This document shows, in pieces, positions 44,953 to 56,354 of a DNA stretch of 64,000 bases (the first letter of the stretch is position 1; each line of letters starts with the position of its first letter). A program made the position numbers and the translations under genes. Below the pieces are notes generated by a model. It made no database searches. It was not told where the DNA came from and was given only the letters and a program-made list of their open reading frames with translations. The stretch spans positions 14,921,135-14,985,134 of the forward strand of contig OU452202.1 in assembly GCA_911728435.2 (NCBI GenBank), read 5' to 3'. The DNA is from Apoderus coryli (taxonomy: Eukaryota; Arthropoda; Insecta; Coleoptera; Attelabidae).

Positions 44953-45356
44953 TTAGTACTTCTCTACGGGATGGAAGGTTGGACCCTTAAAGTCAACAAC
45001 ATTAACAAATTGGAAGCGTTCGAGATGTGGCTTTACCGCAGAATGCTCAAGATACCGTGGACTGCAAGAATAACAAACGTAGAAGTTCTGTCCAACATCA
45101 ACAAAGAACGTGAACTGTTAACCACCATAAAAAAGAGAAAGGCTTCATATCTGGGGCACGTCATGAGGAACAAGAAGTATGAGTATTTACAGTTGTTGAT
45201 CGAGGGTAAGATAAAGGGCCGGAGAGGGATAGGAAGGAAGAAATTGTCCTAGTTACGGAACATAAGACAGTGGACAGGAATAAATGACATACAGACCCTA
45301 ATTCACACCGCAAGAGATAGAGAGGAGATGGAAAATGTGATCGCAAACATCCATTA
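44953..45356 (+). pseudogene. RTE-like LINE polymerase C-terminus
   Basis: The frame reads GMEGWTLKVNNINKLEAFEM, WLYRRMLKIPWTARITNVEV, LTTIKKRKASYLGHVMRN and LLIEGKIKGRRGIGRKK, then a stop (45250), then LRNIRQWTGINDIQTLIHTA, RDREEMENVIANIH and the true stop. This is the characteristic tail of endonuclease-reverse-transcriptase LINEs ('EMW..RRMLKI.WT.....VL'). A GAAGAAG tail follows at 45370. One internal stop, otherwise open, so a moderately young 5'-truncated copy. Confidence 0.85.
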
Positions 45357-45837
45357 GTGGATAGCATCCAAAGAAGAAGGTTTAGTGACATTTGTGTGTG
45401 GTTTCTTATATAAAATTTTGTAGAATAAACTAGCTTAGCTTGCTTGTTATAAATCATTCAAAAAATAATTTCCTAAATTTCAAAGAGTATTTTTATGTTC
45501 TTCATTAAAAAATATGTGTCCACAAGAGACCGTGATTGTATCACATACAAACAAGTTTTCTGTTAAAAACTTTTTCAATTACATAGCGAAAACTTTGGCA
45601 TTGCATCCACACCACATCATACTAATAATAAATTCTAAACTGACAAAAAAATCTTTATAAAATAATAGGACCGGAACGAGACTTTTAGAATTTAAACCAG
45701 GTTTTCTCACAAATTCGTTTTGGTTGTTTGAATTTAGCGAACCAACCATATTTATTTATAATTTTGTATGCAATAAATCGATACATGCTGAGTTATAAGA
45801 TTACCAAATAGGTCTTGCTACTATTAAAAATATATTT

Positions 45838-46182
45838 ATTTTACTTTCCCGCACAGGGTATTGTGAACGCGAAAAAAAATTGAGATAAAGACGGATATAA
45901 CCATTGTGAAGTCCCTTGAGACGATTAAGACCATTTCCAGATGGAAGTCTGTCTGTCTGTGTGCTTCAACCAATTGATCCAAATTTTGGTATATGAGTTT
46001 GGGGGAGTCCTAGGCTGAACCCATTAGTTTTAGCCGCTTTAGCCCTGTGATAGGGGTGGACACAGCCACCAAATTTTCAAATAGCAGTAGGGGTCGAGTG
46101 ATACATCATTTTAAAGCATTTTTTATCTGTTTTACAGCGATAGGTTACTTTTGAAATTTGCCCCCATAATTAAAGGATTTTG
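45838..46182 (+). repeat. Dispersed repeat 'D', copy 3 (longest)
   Basis: TTTCCCGCACAGGGTATTGT GAACGCG, then GAGACGATTAAGACCATTTC CAGATGGAAGTCTGTCTG, TGATACATCATTTTAAAGCA. Inverse copies at 28640-29275 and 30230-30486. The proline-free open frames inside are not conserved between copies. Confidence 0.8.
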
Positions 46183-46316
46183 GCGAATCCCAGCTCTGGC
46201 AATATTGTGTTTTGAATAAAGTAGTTAGTTTGTTACGTTAGTTTATTGGAAATAATAATTATTAAAATTCTGCTTCGTTACGCCGGCGCAGGTCATATAT
46301 TTTTGATTATATTATA

Positions 46317-47439
46317 CAGGGTGTCCCAAAAAACATTCCCCACCCTTTGGGGGTAAAATCTACGACCCAACATAAGACGAAAATCACTTATGTCAAAATT
46401 TCGAAAAATGTCTCATTATGAAATTATGACCATTTTGAATATTGAAATTAGACAAATCTTTCACTTGGAATTAACAATTTAAATCGGGTCACCCTTGATA
46501 AAAACAGATTCATGCAAAGAGAAAATCTGCATCCTCATCATATAAAGCCGATTCAAGAATTGCATCCTGGGGATACTGAGTTGCGCTTATGATTTTGTAG
46601 ATTTTTTTTAAATTGCCTGGACGCAAATGAAGACATTTTTAAACAAGTACTGTAGAGTGACGAAGCCCATTTTAACCAGCAAGGAGTGTTCAATCAGCAC
46701 AACTTGCATTGTTGGAATTACGAAAATCAGCACCAAATTAGAGAATCACATAAGCAAGCACGCTGGAGCTTAAATGTGTGGCTTTGTCTGTTGGGAAATA
46801 GGATAATAGAACCACAGTTTCTACCTAGGATACCAAACGCCGAAAGCTATGCAAATTTCTGCGATAACAGATTACCAACTCTTCTGGAAGAAGTTCCTTT
46901 ACTACAGCGGCCAAATATTGTATTTCAACATGATGGTGCACCTGCCCGTTATGCTCGAAATATTTGAGATATATTAAATCGACGTTTTCTCAACAAATGG
47001 ATCGATTGTGGAGAACCTATTTCTTGGCTTCCTAGGTCCCCGGATCTCAACCAAATAGACTTTTGGCTTTGGGGTTATCTGGAAAATACGGTTTACCATG
47101 TCCTACCCAACAGTTATTGTTCGCATTTATGGAGCTTTAACACAAATTACAAACGAAGCAATAGGCCGTGTAGAAAACAATTATTGAATAAAATAGTGAG
47201 GATTTCGAACACTTGCCTTTGTAAATTGAAATGTTTTTGTTTTATTATGTGTTTAGTTAATAAATAATTTGAATTTGAACATTTGATTTTATTTTCGAAA
47301 ATTACTTCATTTGAATATTCAAAATGGTCACAATTTCATAAGGAGACATTTTTCGAAATTTTGACATAAATGATTTGTGTCTTATTTTTGGTCATAGATT
47401 CAACCCTCAAAAGGTGGGGAATTTTTTTGGGACACCTTG
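46317..47439 (+). mobile_element. Complete 1.12-kb mariner-like element with ~120-bp TIRs
   Basis: CAGGGTGTCCCAAAAAACAT ... ATTTCGAAAAATGTCTC at the left returns inverted at 47318-47439 (...GAGACATTTTTCGAAATTTT ... GGGACACCTTG), with TA at both ends. The flanking sequence matches the uninterrupted paralogues at 28140-28165 and 48575-48600, confirming both borders. Confidence 0.92.
46590..47215 (+). pseudogene. Mariner-like transposase of the 46.3-kb element
   Basis: Readable blocks: QVL-stop-SDEAHFNQQGVFNQHNLHCW (first Asp), ARWSLNVWLCLLGNRIIEPQ, PNAESYANFCDNRLPTLLEE, NIVFQHDGAPARYARNI (second Asp), then after a stop ISWLPRSPDLNQIDFWLWGY and LENTVYHVLP (third Asp). The upstream helix-turn-helix is reduced. 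The three catalytic residues D, D, D are recognisable, but stops at 46662 and 46965 and a frame change downstream make it inactive. Confidence 0.85.
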
Positions 47440-48054
47440 TATATCTTGTCGGGAAAGTTTTGGGGTGACACAATTTTTTTCAAGTGATACATAAATACTA
47501 TTAGAGAATCACCGAGAACATTATTATCGTATGTAACCAACCATGTGGTGGACAAAAAATATATGTAAATATTTCACAAAAAAATCACATTGAAATTGTT
47601 ACAGTTAGACAGTTTTTTTCTTGCTTATTAAGCTTGCAATAGCAATAGAACTAGGGTTGCTGTGTGAAATATTCAACACCTGAAAGAACTCCATTTCTAA
47701 GATAGAAAAAGAATTAACGGTAAGGGTAATATAATTTTTAACTACTATCAATTAACATTTTAAATTTGTTCAATGATATATTGTTTTAGTGTTGTAGCCT
47801 GATGAAGCGAAACGTTGTCTTAATCTTCCTCCAAACCGACATGCGTTAAAATTAAACTTGCTTATAATATAGGAGAGACTAATTTGGTCAGGCAAACGTC
47901 GAAACTCAATTTCATGAAATCAACTTTTTAATTCTTTGCTGTTTATGTCAATCCATCGCTCCTCGCGGTGGTAAAATCGGCCAGCGTTATCGACATTAGC
48001 CGCCTGTGATAGATTTTACTCTGATTACCTCTAGACGTCAAGTTTTTCAGTTAA

Positions 48055-48345
48055 TTGAAGACAACATATAGCAAAGAATGCGACCTTTATACTCGTATGA
48101 AGTCCCATCATTATAATAAAATTGATATGACTGACATTGCCGAGCTCTTTGCTAAGACGTACAATCCCATTACTTCCAAAGAAAAAGTTCTTAACGGATT
48201 TAAAAATATGGAAACGTATTTGGGGAAGAAGAGTTTACTGAAATCTTAAAAGAACCAAATTTCATTATCCAGGCAGAAGCCAGCGAACTGGGCAAGCCTC
48301 CCGAAGAAACAATTTATTTAGATCCGAAGCCCGGAACTAGTAGAG
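48055..48345 (+). pseudogene. Pogo/jerky-type transposase C-terminus
   Basis: Reads MTDIAELFAKTYNPITSKEK, VLNGFKNM, then one frame over GEEEFTEILKEPNFIIQAEA and PPEETIYLDPKPGTSRD. The 'A.LF..AY....T...A..GFK..GI.P' pattern closes CENP-B/jerky-like transposases, followed by a Pro-rich tail. The frameshift near 48215 and the absence of the DDE core mark it as a remnant. Confidence 0.7.
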
Positions 48346-49040
48346 ATCTTGTGTGTGTGTGTAGCAAACTGAAGCCATAATGAATTAAATATGCGTCAAG
48401 GTACACCGCCACGAGAACCCTGTAACAAGGAGCCACGTGTTCAGTCGAAGAGAAAGAAGCGTCAACGAAGAACAGATTCCAATGGTAGTTCGTCATCAGC
48501 AATAACAGAAGGCTTCGATAACGCAACCGATGATAAAGACAATACAAAATCGGTTGTGTCGCACCAAAACTTTCCCGACAAGGTATGATATAATCAAAAA
48601 TATATGACCTGCGTAACGGAGAAGAATTTTAAGAATTATTATTTCCAAGAAATAAAATAAAGAATTTTAATAATTGACGCAAAAGTTGGAAAATCGCTAT
48701 ACTCGCTGTATTGCCCTCTAAGGCAAATATGTTGAATTTTAAAATCGAGTTTTGTCAAAATTTTGTTATTTTCTTACTTATCTCTTAAGTGATGGATATT
48801 CGACAATTAGATTGTTTTGCGATTTATGTACCAGTTAATTTGAAAAATGGTAGTTCCTTGTGTTGTTTATTTTAGTTTGTTTTTGGTTTATAATGTGAAA
48901 TTTATGTCCATGTCCTTCAAAGCTTAATCTATTTTAGTTTCTTGTGTACTCATTTTCGGGTTAAAATCGTACAATAATTTAAATTCAAATCTAAATAAAA
49001 CAAGTCTACTCCACAAACTGAGTCATATAGTTTCACTATA

Positions 49041-49083
49041 CATCAGACAGGTTTCGAGATAATAAAAATCACATCATCAGTGG
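49041..49083 (-). ncRNA. Hammerhead-like motif
   Basis: Minus strand: CCA, CTGATGA, GTGAT-rich stem II with mismatch, GAAAC, CT, GTC, TGATG. Core boxes, two-base-pair stem III and GTC triplet are intact. Stem I has only two contiguous pairs (CA/TG). Partially decayed member of the dispersed group. Confidence 0.45.
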
Positions 49084-49743
49084 TCAAACAAAAATAGGCA
49101 AGTCTAAGTTGATAAGTAAATCACAAATAGAGTAATAAAATTACACAACTCTGCAAGTAAATAATAATAAAGAAGGATATTTGCAACCATGGATTGCTGT
49201 AACAATATGATTAGTTTTTTGTTTGGTTGAATGGGTGTAAACGTAAATGAGCTGGTGTGACCTAAAGAAGTTTCCCAAATCTCCAGCTAGCTTATACATA
49301 TTTTTGTACTACAGTTACAAAAGTAACACAGTACAATACCCTCCTATATAAATTTAAATTAAATTATTCACATTGTAAAGGAGAAATCCTGTTTCGTGAA
49401 GTAATTTGTTTTGTCTGCCTTTATAATTTATTAGAGTTAGTATACGATCTTTTTCATTGGAGATTGGAGACACTCAAAAGGACGTGAACTTTTTATGACG
49501 ATTTCAGTCTTTGTTTTCTCAGTAAAATGGGGAATAAAAATGTTATCTTGTATCAAGTGCTGTTCTAATAATATGGTTTCAGGAAATTAATTTGTACAGA
49601 GAATTAGATTATAAAGGCTTTATGTGGGTATTATGTATTATGCTCTCTGTAGTTTATGCGAATCTACCACACAGGTCCATACAATAGTTGTTAATTATTA
49701 ATCAATAATAGCTTAAACCTTGCATCCTATTCCGATTCTTATT

Positions 49744-49880
49744 CTGATAATTATAATAATAATAATATTTATTGTCTAACAGGCTTGCGCTCAATTATTA
49801 CAAGACAATTTTACAGGAGCCTAAATTAATAATATACAATTATTTTATTTTAAGTTTGGCATCATATACCTAGCAATAAT
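49744..49880 (-). repeat. Probable LINE 3' end fragment
   Basis: An (ATA)n run followed by TTTATTGTCTAACAGGC and AT-rich sequence, the layout seen at the 3' ends of the minus-strand LINEs at 9138 and 24037. No coding part remains. Confidence 0.4.
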
Positions 49881-50740
49881 AACTATATGGTCGTCATCAG
49901 TCCGCCATTGGCAATTGTATTGATTTTTTATTATGGAAATTTATAATGATTTACTTAATATATTATTATAGTACACCCGTAGTAAAGTTAATATAATTAT
50001 TATTTATCTTGTATCTTAAAGATTTAAAATACCGATTCGTTAGTGCGTTGTAAATTGTAAAAGAAATCACGCGAAAGGTGTGTTAGTTGTGTGTGTTTTT
50101 CTATTCCCGAAATCTGATAATTCACGACAGAAATTGTGTATCTAATGCTTCTAGTGTAGTCTGTAAAATTTTGAAACATAAACAACTTACTAGTTTCGAA
50201 AGCTTAGAAGCATTTTCTAATTCGTTTAAAACATTTAAAGCAGGTTTAGCCAAAGAACAAGCATAACAATTTGTTTAGTGTATAACTATAATCACAATCA
50301 CAACTAGTTAAAATACACCTAGGAATCAGCGATATTACTATTCCTTAATTATTATATTTAGGGCACGACTGGCATAGAGTCACATCGTCTTATGTCTTTT
50401 TCTGCAATAATTAATGACGACACCTAAAATGCGCAGGAAACTGGAATTTCTCGCTAATGCCCTTCCCCGAAAAATAAATTATTCCCTATAGTTGGTGATA
50501 TATGGGACACCTTCAACTCCTTTGCGATACATTTTAGAGAAAATCCGAGCAATTTGTACTTTAGATACTGTAGATTATGTAGTAGGGAGGAGAGCCAGTT
50601 AAAAATTCTAATTAGTCATTTTTAATATGCATTGTAAACCTTGTTGACTTCAAAAAGTATAATTTTCTAAACGTCAGTCAAAAGTTATTTGTGTTGCTTT
50701 AGATTCAAAACAACTAATATAAGACTCTGGAAATTGGATA
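49881..50740. other. No supported gene
   Basis: AT-rich sequence; I see no domain-bearing frame or pairable terminal repeat. Confidence 0.45.
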
Positions 50741-50826
50741 TTTACATTAAATTTCATTAAAATGTTCTAGGTCTTGAAAAAATTGCATTGTAAAGAGTTT
50801 TTCACTATATAGAGTTTCACTATAAA
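50741..50826 (-). repeat. Solo Tigger/pogo terminus
   Basis: Reverse complement of 36940-37024 over about 85 bp (AGTGAAACTCTATATAGTGA AAAACTCTTTAC, TTTCAAGACCTAGAACATTT). No other Tigger sequence adjoins it. Confidence 0.85.
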
Positions 50827-51599
50827 CTGTATTATCCCTTGACGAGCATAAAACTAACGTTAGCCATCATTTCATTTCACTTCAAATTGGGTGTCTCTAT
50901 TGTTCAAATATATGTACACTACAAAAAATTACTGAATGGATTGAATTACAACTAAAGACGACGTTTAGTTTCGGACTAATGGTATATATAAGTATCATTA
51001 ATCCCCTTTCATAATCTTAGTTTTCCAACATTTCTTCGACATGAGTCTTTCAGTGAACGATTCTCACATTATACGCTATCGAATGCAAACAAATCTTTCT
51101 CATAACCAAAACTGCATCTGATATTAATTGTATTGGAGTGGGATTATTGCCAAAATGCGCTTCTATCTGTGACATGACGATCATTTAATATTCGATACCG
51201 CCTGCCATAGACGTAACCAGGGGATGCGTTTCAGACGTTAGAACCCCTTCCCCCCATTACCAGAAAATAATGAAAAAAACATGCTAGTTTTTTAAAAAAT
51301 CAATAAAAACTGACTATAATTTTGATTAGGTACCTAGTATTTAAAAAGTAGTTTTAATAGATTATCTCGAGCCCCCACCATATGTAACGTCAGCAATCTG
51401 AGATTGATGGATGTGTTTTAGACTATTCTATCGTTGTTTAAAGAATATAATTCAAATCCATAAATCAAATACTATGCACAACAATTACAAAGATCTTGCT
51501 TTAACGAGAGTAGAGTCTACAAGCAGTGAAATCAAGCACTAAATCGAACATTAACTTATTTTAACTGTGACTAAAGCACTTTATAGACTGTTGACTGTT

Positions 51600-51885
51600 T
51601 GGTGTGCCTTTTGGTCTGGAGCCGTATTGGCCCATTTTTTTTCGAGGATCATGCGGAAAATGCTATTACCGTTAATGCGGTTCGCTAGGGGAACATGATA
51701 ACAGAGTTACTACAAGGTACTACTATAAACCAAGCGCTATTGCAGAGCTTAAACAGGAGATCAGACGCGAAATAGCCGGCATAGAACCAGATATGTGTCG
51801 CAGAGTAGTCGAAAATTTTGAAAAACGGATTACGACATGCTATTTGAACCGCGGCGGCCATTTAGCAGATTTCATCTTTCATACC
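51600..51885 (+). pseudogene. Mariner-like transposase remnant (C-terminal)
   Basis: First GLEPYWPIFFEDHAENAITV NAVR and ITELLQ (the region after the first Asp), then, after a deletion that removes the central catalytic blocks, PSAIAELKQEIRREIAGIEP, DMCRRVVENFEKRITTCYLN, RGGHLADFIFHT and a stop. The last block is the standard C-terminus of the DUF4817-type insect mariner-like transposases, so this may derive from an autonomous relative of foldback family A. Confidence 0.8.
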
Positions 51886-52684
51886 TAATTGTAATGACGT
51901 ATACTCAAAAGGGCAAATACAATTTTTGACATTGCTTCTAATTTTCCGTGTTGTATTTACTACTTTCATGGGGAAACCCAAATTGAATCCCTGTTAGTTA
52001 TCCATATGTAATAGCGAAACTTTTGAGATTAGTAATCTGATTTGATAATAACATTACACTGTTGCACCCAAATTAACCACCACAAAAAGTTATCGCATCC
52101 TGGTATATCCTGCAGTACGTAGCCAATGCCAAAACCAATGTTGCTTTGTACAGCACTGGATTAAATATCACATTAAAGCCCAAAAGTTATATAAACGTGT
52201 ACACTAGTTCATCAAGTCTACGGCACATATACCTATGTATATCTAGCTGAAACCACCCCTTTAAATACGTGAAAATAATGGTCGGTAATTACAAACGAAA
52301 CCATAATAATGTAGCATTCAACATCACACATCTCTTCTCTCTTTCTTTCTTTCATGCTTTATGTTATTCCCTCGCTCACTCACTCACGCTTTTGCAACTT
52401 ATAAATTCTAATAATAATTGTATTATTGCAGTTGGCGGTGCGATGATTGCCAATGGCATTCACAGCTGAAACACAGAGACCAAAAGCAAAACAATAAACA
52501 TTGTACAATGAAAAACGTCAACAATTTATTTTGTAGCAATGGAAAAGTTACGAAAGAAAAATAAGACTTGGAGGTTAATTAGAGTTTTAATTCAATCAAA
52601 CAGTTATTTACATTCAATATTCCCATTTCAATTTTGTCTTTGAAACCGTATCATCTTCCAAAATCGGTCTACTGTAACAAACAA

Positions 52685-52826
52685 AAGCACTGAGAATGCT
52701 GGGTTTTATATTCAGATCCACAACAAATTTTTTCCCCACCAAGTGTCTCTTGACTCTTTACAACTCCATGGTGGGCTGTAGGCTTGAGTATGCTTGTTTA
52801 GTCTGGTCATCATCATTGAATAAATA
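52685..52826 (+). pseudogene. LINE reverse-transcriptase fragment
   Basis: Reads LRMLGFIFRSTTNFFPTKCL, LTLYNSMVGCRLEYACLVWS, SSLNK. 'LGFI.R......L..LY.S.V...LEYA..VWS' is the thumb region of Jockey/CR1-like elements. It ends exactly where the P-like element begins at 52829. Confidence 0.8.
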
Positions 52827-53070
52827 GACAGAGAATGTGATCTTGCTGGTGGGGGAAGAGACTGCGCATACTATTGCGCACTCAAAATCGCCATGTTTTC
52901 TTATTAACTCATTGTCGTCGGGATATTTTATTTGTGCTTTGCCATTTCAAGTGATTTGTTTTCCAGTGCCGTAGTATTCTGTGTGTTATAGAGTTATATT
53001 GTGTGTTTTTGTTTTATAAACTTTTGAGAGTGATATTGTTTATTTTGAAATGCTACAAAGCAGAGACGGA

Positions 53071-53137
53071 ATGGTTTGTGCTGCGAAAAATTGCAGAAAT
53101 TCCATTCTTTGGTTTCCCGATGGATAGTAAAAGGTAA
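53071..53137 (+). pseudogene. THAP domain, first exon, with one-base frameshift
   Basis: MVCAAKNCRNS then, one frame over, FFGFPMDSKR, ending at donor AAAAG|GTAACA. This is the start of a THAP zinc finger: C-x4-C followed by the F-x-FP motif. THAP domains are the DNA-binding part of P-element transposases. A single-base shift at about 53104 breaks the frame. The matching second exon is not directly downstream, but a THAP second half occurs at 60619. Confidence 0.75.
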
Positions 53138-54211
53138 CATATTTATGTAGTATTTGAATTAAATGCATATCAAATTAGATTAAAATAATATCACATAGGT
53201 ACATTAAATCAAATTACCAATTGTTATTTTGAAAAACAAATATTTCTAAACAAACTGTTTAAAAGATTGAGCTTACTTGCCTAAAAAAATCACACAAATT
53301 TTTTAAAAAACATGAATAACTTCGATTTATTTCGCAGCACAGTGGCCCTTATCTTTTATAACTTGGTTTAGTCTATTTGCCCATAAAAGTCCAATACATC
53401 TTAAGCATTCTAAAAAGAGAGCTTAAAAATCTTACTAGATGAGTGCAGTGTTTATTAAATTTGAGTTACATATTTTAACTATTATAGATATTAACAGGTA
53501 GTAAATTCTCGTCTCAGGTTTTATTGCCCTTTTAGTCGGAGTGATTTTAGCATTGTTTTATAGGTATATGTTACTGCACAGTTTCGCTCACTATGTCAAT
53601 GTATTTAAAATGATTGCTTTCGTTAATGACGTGATTCATTTCCGTAAATCTTGTTATTTTTTACTTATTGGTTATACATTTGAACATGCCCTCGTACGTA
53701 AAATTACAGCAATAAAATTCCTCGTTTCTTAATTATTGTTTCTTCAAATTAAAATATATACTGGAAGTTTGTTGCTGTATTTTGTATCCTATCGGGAAGA
53801 GGGCATGCGCATTGGAACGGCGTACGAAAAAAGGATAAGTCGGTCACGGAACGTCGTACAGTACAGATCGTGGAAAGTGAAAGTGCATATTAATCGTTTT
53901 CCCAAATTTCACACTTTTCTCTTGCATTGTGCAACCATTTCATACCAGTGAACCGGTATCGGTGGAAAGCAGTCTCAACGCCTATCAAGTTAGGAATTAT
54001 TTCAGCTTTTTCCAGTACCTAAGTTTACAAAAATATTTAGTCGAATCACAACAAAAACAGTATATAATGGGAAAATTGTTTTTCTGAAGGCCATAAACAG
54101 GGAAAATATAATGACATTCTCAATTACACTTAAGGAATTGAAAATCGGTAGACCTATTGTATATATTAGAACAATTTTATTTTACTCTATCTAAAATTAA
54201 TAATTTTATAT

Positions 54212-54508
54212 TTGCCCGTCATCAATTACACTTTTTTCTCAATCAATCATCATCATCAATCATTAGATGAGTCTTCGCTATTTTGCTACTTCAAAGCATA
54301 CGAAAATACAAATTTGTATGGTAATTTAATGATGACACATGACAAATTTGTACAATACATTTCCAAATTAGAAAATATATTTCAAAATAATTTTGAAAAT
54401 TGTTTAATTAAGTTAAATATTACTAATAATTTTATTAATTTAAGCCAAAATGTAACGTTTGAACATCCATGTGTTTCCAAAAAAATATGTTACCAAATTA
54501 TATTTTAG
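54212..54508 (+). pseudogene. THAP9/P-type transposase C-terminal exon
   Basis: A 98-codon open frame with MMTHDKFVQYISKLENIFQN, NFENCLIKLNITNNFINLSQ and FEHPC. Homologous to the remnant at 2275-2486. It contains no catalytic residues. Open for its whole length, which suggests it is younger than the 2.3-kb copy. Confidence 0.6.
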
Positions 54509-54785
54509 GTTAAGGTTATTTTATACATTGAAATTAATCAATAGAAATTTTAAAAATATAAATAAAAATAAAATTATTATATGGAAACATGAATAAAAGT
54601 AAAAAAGTATTTGTTTGTTTTTATAATAATTAATAATGATGTAATTCTATTACTCCCCTGTTCTTTACCTATCCTGCAATTTCAATATGACGTATATACG
54701 GATCTGTGGCTAATATTAAAAAATGGCTGCCACCTGCCTCGCACAGGACAATAGAAAGTGGTGGGAGTGAATATTCTCTGTTTAT

Positions 54786-55315
54786 TTATTCTATGTCATC
54801 ATTATATAATTTCTTGCATTTAGGATTGATAGTTATTTTATTATTATTGAAAAGAAGAGGTGTTAAATTTTGACATATATTATTTATGCATCGTTGAAAA
54901 CAGTGTTTTCCTGAAATTTCCACACAATTTGAATTAACAATATCTATACATATAATGGTCTCTTCCAATTTTTGCTTTTCTGGGATTTGAGAGAGAATAA
55001 GCATTCAGTCAAAAACATACAATTTATGACCATTTCTGAAGATACTTGATAGCACTTTTAACAAAAATCGCACTTCTATTTCGAATGCTATTAAATGCTT
55101 AATTTCTGCTGATGACTCTTTCTTCAATTTTGAGAACTCCAATTTTGTTTGAATGCCTATAAAGTTAGCTGATTTCTTCCAATCAAAGACTTTTGTGTGT
55201 CGAGTAACAACTTTTTAACTAGATATTTTCTCGAAAAGCCGCGAATGTAAAAACATAAATAAATTTAACTTATCGGATTGCCAAAAATATCGGCAATAAC
55301 TTTAGGTTACTTTTC
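54786..55315 (-). other. Unrecognised coding-like segment, upstream copy of duplication A
   Basis: Two minus frames in succession: TKVFDWKKSANFIGIQTKLE, KKESSAEIKHLIAFEIEVRF and NGHKLYVFD, a stop, then IPEKQKLEETIICIDIVNSN, CVEISGKHCFQRCINNICQN and KCKKLYNDDIE. Sequence 54910-55367 is repeated at 55798-56253. I do not recognise the protein; the composition is normal for a coding exon. Confidence 0.45.
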
Positions 55316-55519
55316 TTCGTCAATAAAAAATCTTTCAGTCCATCGTTTAACTGCTGGCAATAAGGATAAGGTAGATGAACAAAAATAAATGTCACAGCAC
55401 TTAATTTGAAAGATAAATGCTGCTTTTTTATAATGTAGAGAAAAATACTCATTTTAAACACTGTTCCCTCTAAAAAATTCGCGTGCAGCACAGTACACGT
55501 GATAGAAGTGCATACTTCT

Positions 55520-55557
<38 letters not shown>

Positions 55558-56253
55558 GCCGCTATATACGTAATAGTGTATGGTATAGGATATAGTGTGT
55601 AGCATGCACCACAATTATCTCTGTCTCTCTCTCTCCCATATATTTGAAAAATCACTCTCATGCGGCCAAAGTTGCCACGGAGAACAAGGCAAGAAGGATG
55701 GCAGTGGGTGCACCCTGGTTTGTGTCAAACGCACAGATCCGAAGGGACGTCATGAGGTTGAGAGCTCAGAAGGTCTTTGCAATGGCAGAGAGCAAACCTG
55801 AAATTTCCACACAATTTGAATTAACAATATCTATACATATAATGGTCTCTTCCAATTTTTGCTTTTCTGGGATTTGAGAGAGAATAAGCATTCAGTCAAA
55901 AACATACAATTTATGACCATTTCTGAAGATACTTGATAGCACTTTTAAAAAAAATCGCACTTCTATTTCGAATGCTATTAAATGCTTAATTTCTGCTGAT
56001 GACTCTTTCTTCAATTTTGAGAACTCCAATTTTGTTTGAATGCCTATAAAGTTAGCTGATTTCTTCCAATCAAAGACTTTTGTGTGTCGAGTAGCAACTT
56101 TTTACTAGATATTTTCTCAAAAAGCAGCGAATGTAAAAACATAAATAAATTTAACTTATCGGATTGCCAAAAATATCGGCAATAACTTTAGGTGACTTTT
56201 CTTCGGCAATAAAAAATCTTTCAGTCCATCGTTTAACTGCTGGCAATAAGGAT
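54910..56253. repeat. Direct duplication A / A' (~457 bp) around insert B
   Basis: 54910-55367 and 55798-56253 are almost identical direct repeats (a few substitutions and a small indel). They bracket 55370-55797, which is itself nearly identical to 58931-59347. The layout X-A-B-A'-Y is what one gets from inserting a copied segment with a very long target duplication. Confidence 0.9.
55370..55797 (+). repeat. Repeat 'B', copy inserted between A and A'
   Basis: Matches 58931-59347 except for a longer GA microsatellite (55529-55555). It includes a 28-bp hairpin (55498-55525) and the LINE polymerase tail ARRMAVGAPWFVSNAQIRRD, cut at AGCAAACC where A' begins. The cut end has no poly(A), so it is not a normal LINE insertion. 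Confidence 0.88.
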
Positions 56254-56354
56254 ATCTCGCTCTTGAACATGCCAAGATTATTATACGAAAAATCCACATA
56301 ATCTCGAAACAGTCTCTTTTGTTCTACATAATATGGAAAAATTGCTTTCAGCAA
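56151..56354 (-). other. Unrecognised open frame overlapping A'
   Basis: Reads MLKAIFPYYVEQKRLFRDYV, DFSYNNLGMFKSEISLLPAV, KRWTERFFIAEEKSPKVIAD, IFGNPIS. The part from FFIAEEK on lies in the duplicated A' segment; the rest is the uninterrupted flank, so this side shows the original upstream context. It could be an exon or a transposon ORF; no family recognised. Confidence 0.4.

Larger units (their letters stand above)
46190..48660 (+). mobile_element. Pogo-like element 'C' with inverted ends, containing a mariner
   Basis: The left end (46214-46316 plus 47442-47475: CTTCGTTACG, GGTCATATATTTTTGATTAT, ATCTTGTCGGGAAAGTTTTG) is repeated inverted at 48553-48660. Near the right end is a pogo/jerky-type transposase C-terminus (48055-48345). 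A complete mariner sits in the left terminal repeat, and a degenerate hammerhead-like string (CCTGATGAAGCGAAACGTTGTC, 47791-47812) lies in the middle. Confidence 0.7.
52829..54778 (+). mobile_element. P/THAP-type element, internally deleted (tentative borders)
   Basis: The ends share only CAGAGAAT in inverted form, so borders are tentative. Between them lie a THAP-domain first exon and a transposase C-terminal frame, in the correct order and orientation, with the catalytic part missing. The left border cuts a LINE frame. Confidence 0.5.

Noticed and set aside
36937..50826. One 13.9-kb Tigger element, since its left end at 36937 and the inverted end at 50741-50826 face each other
   Set aside because: A host exon with matching phase (40840-40892) and unrelated elements lie between; the right copy is better read as a solo terminus.
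55529..55555. GA microsatellite as a regulatory (GAGA) site
   Set aside because: It is inside a copied LINE 3' repeat and varies in length between copies; no sign of promoter function.
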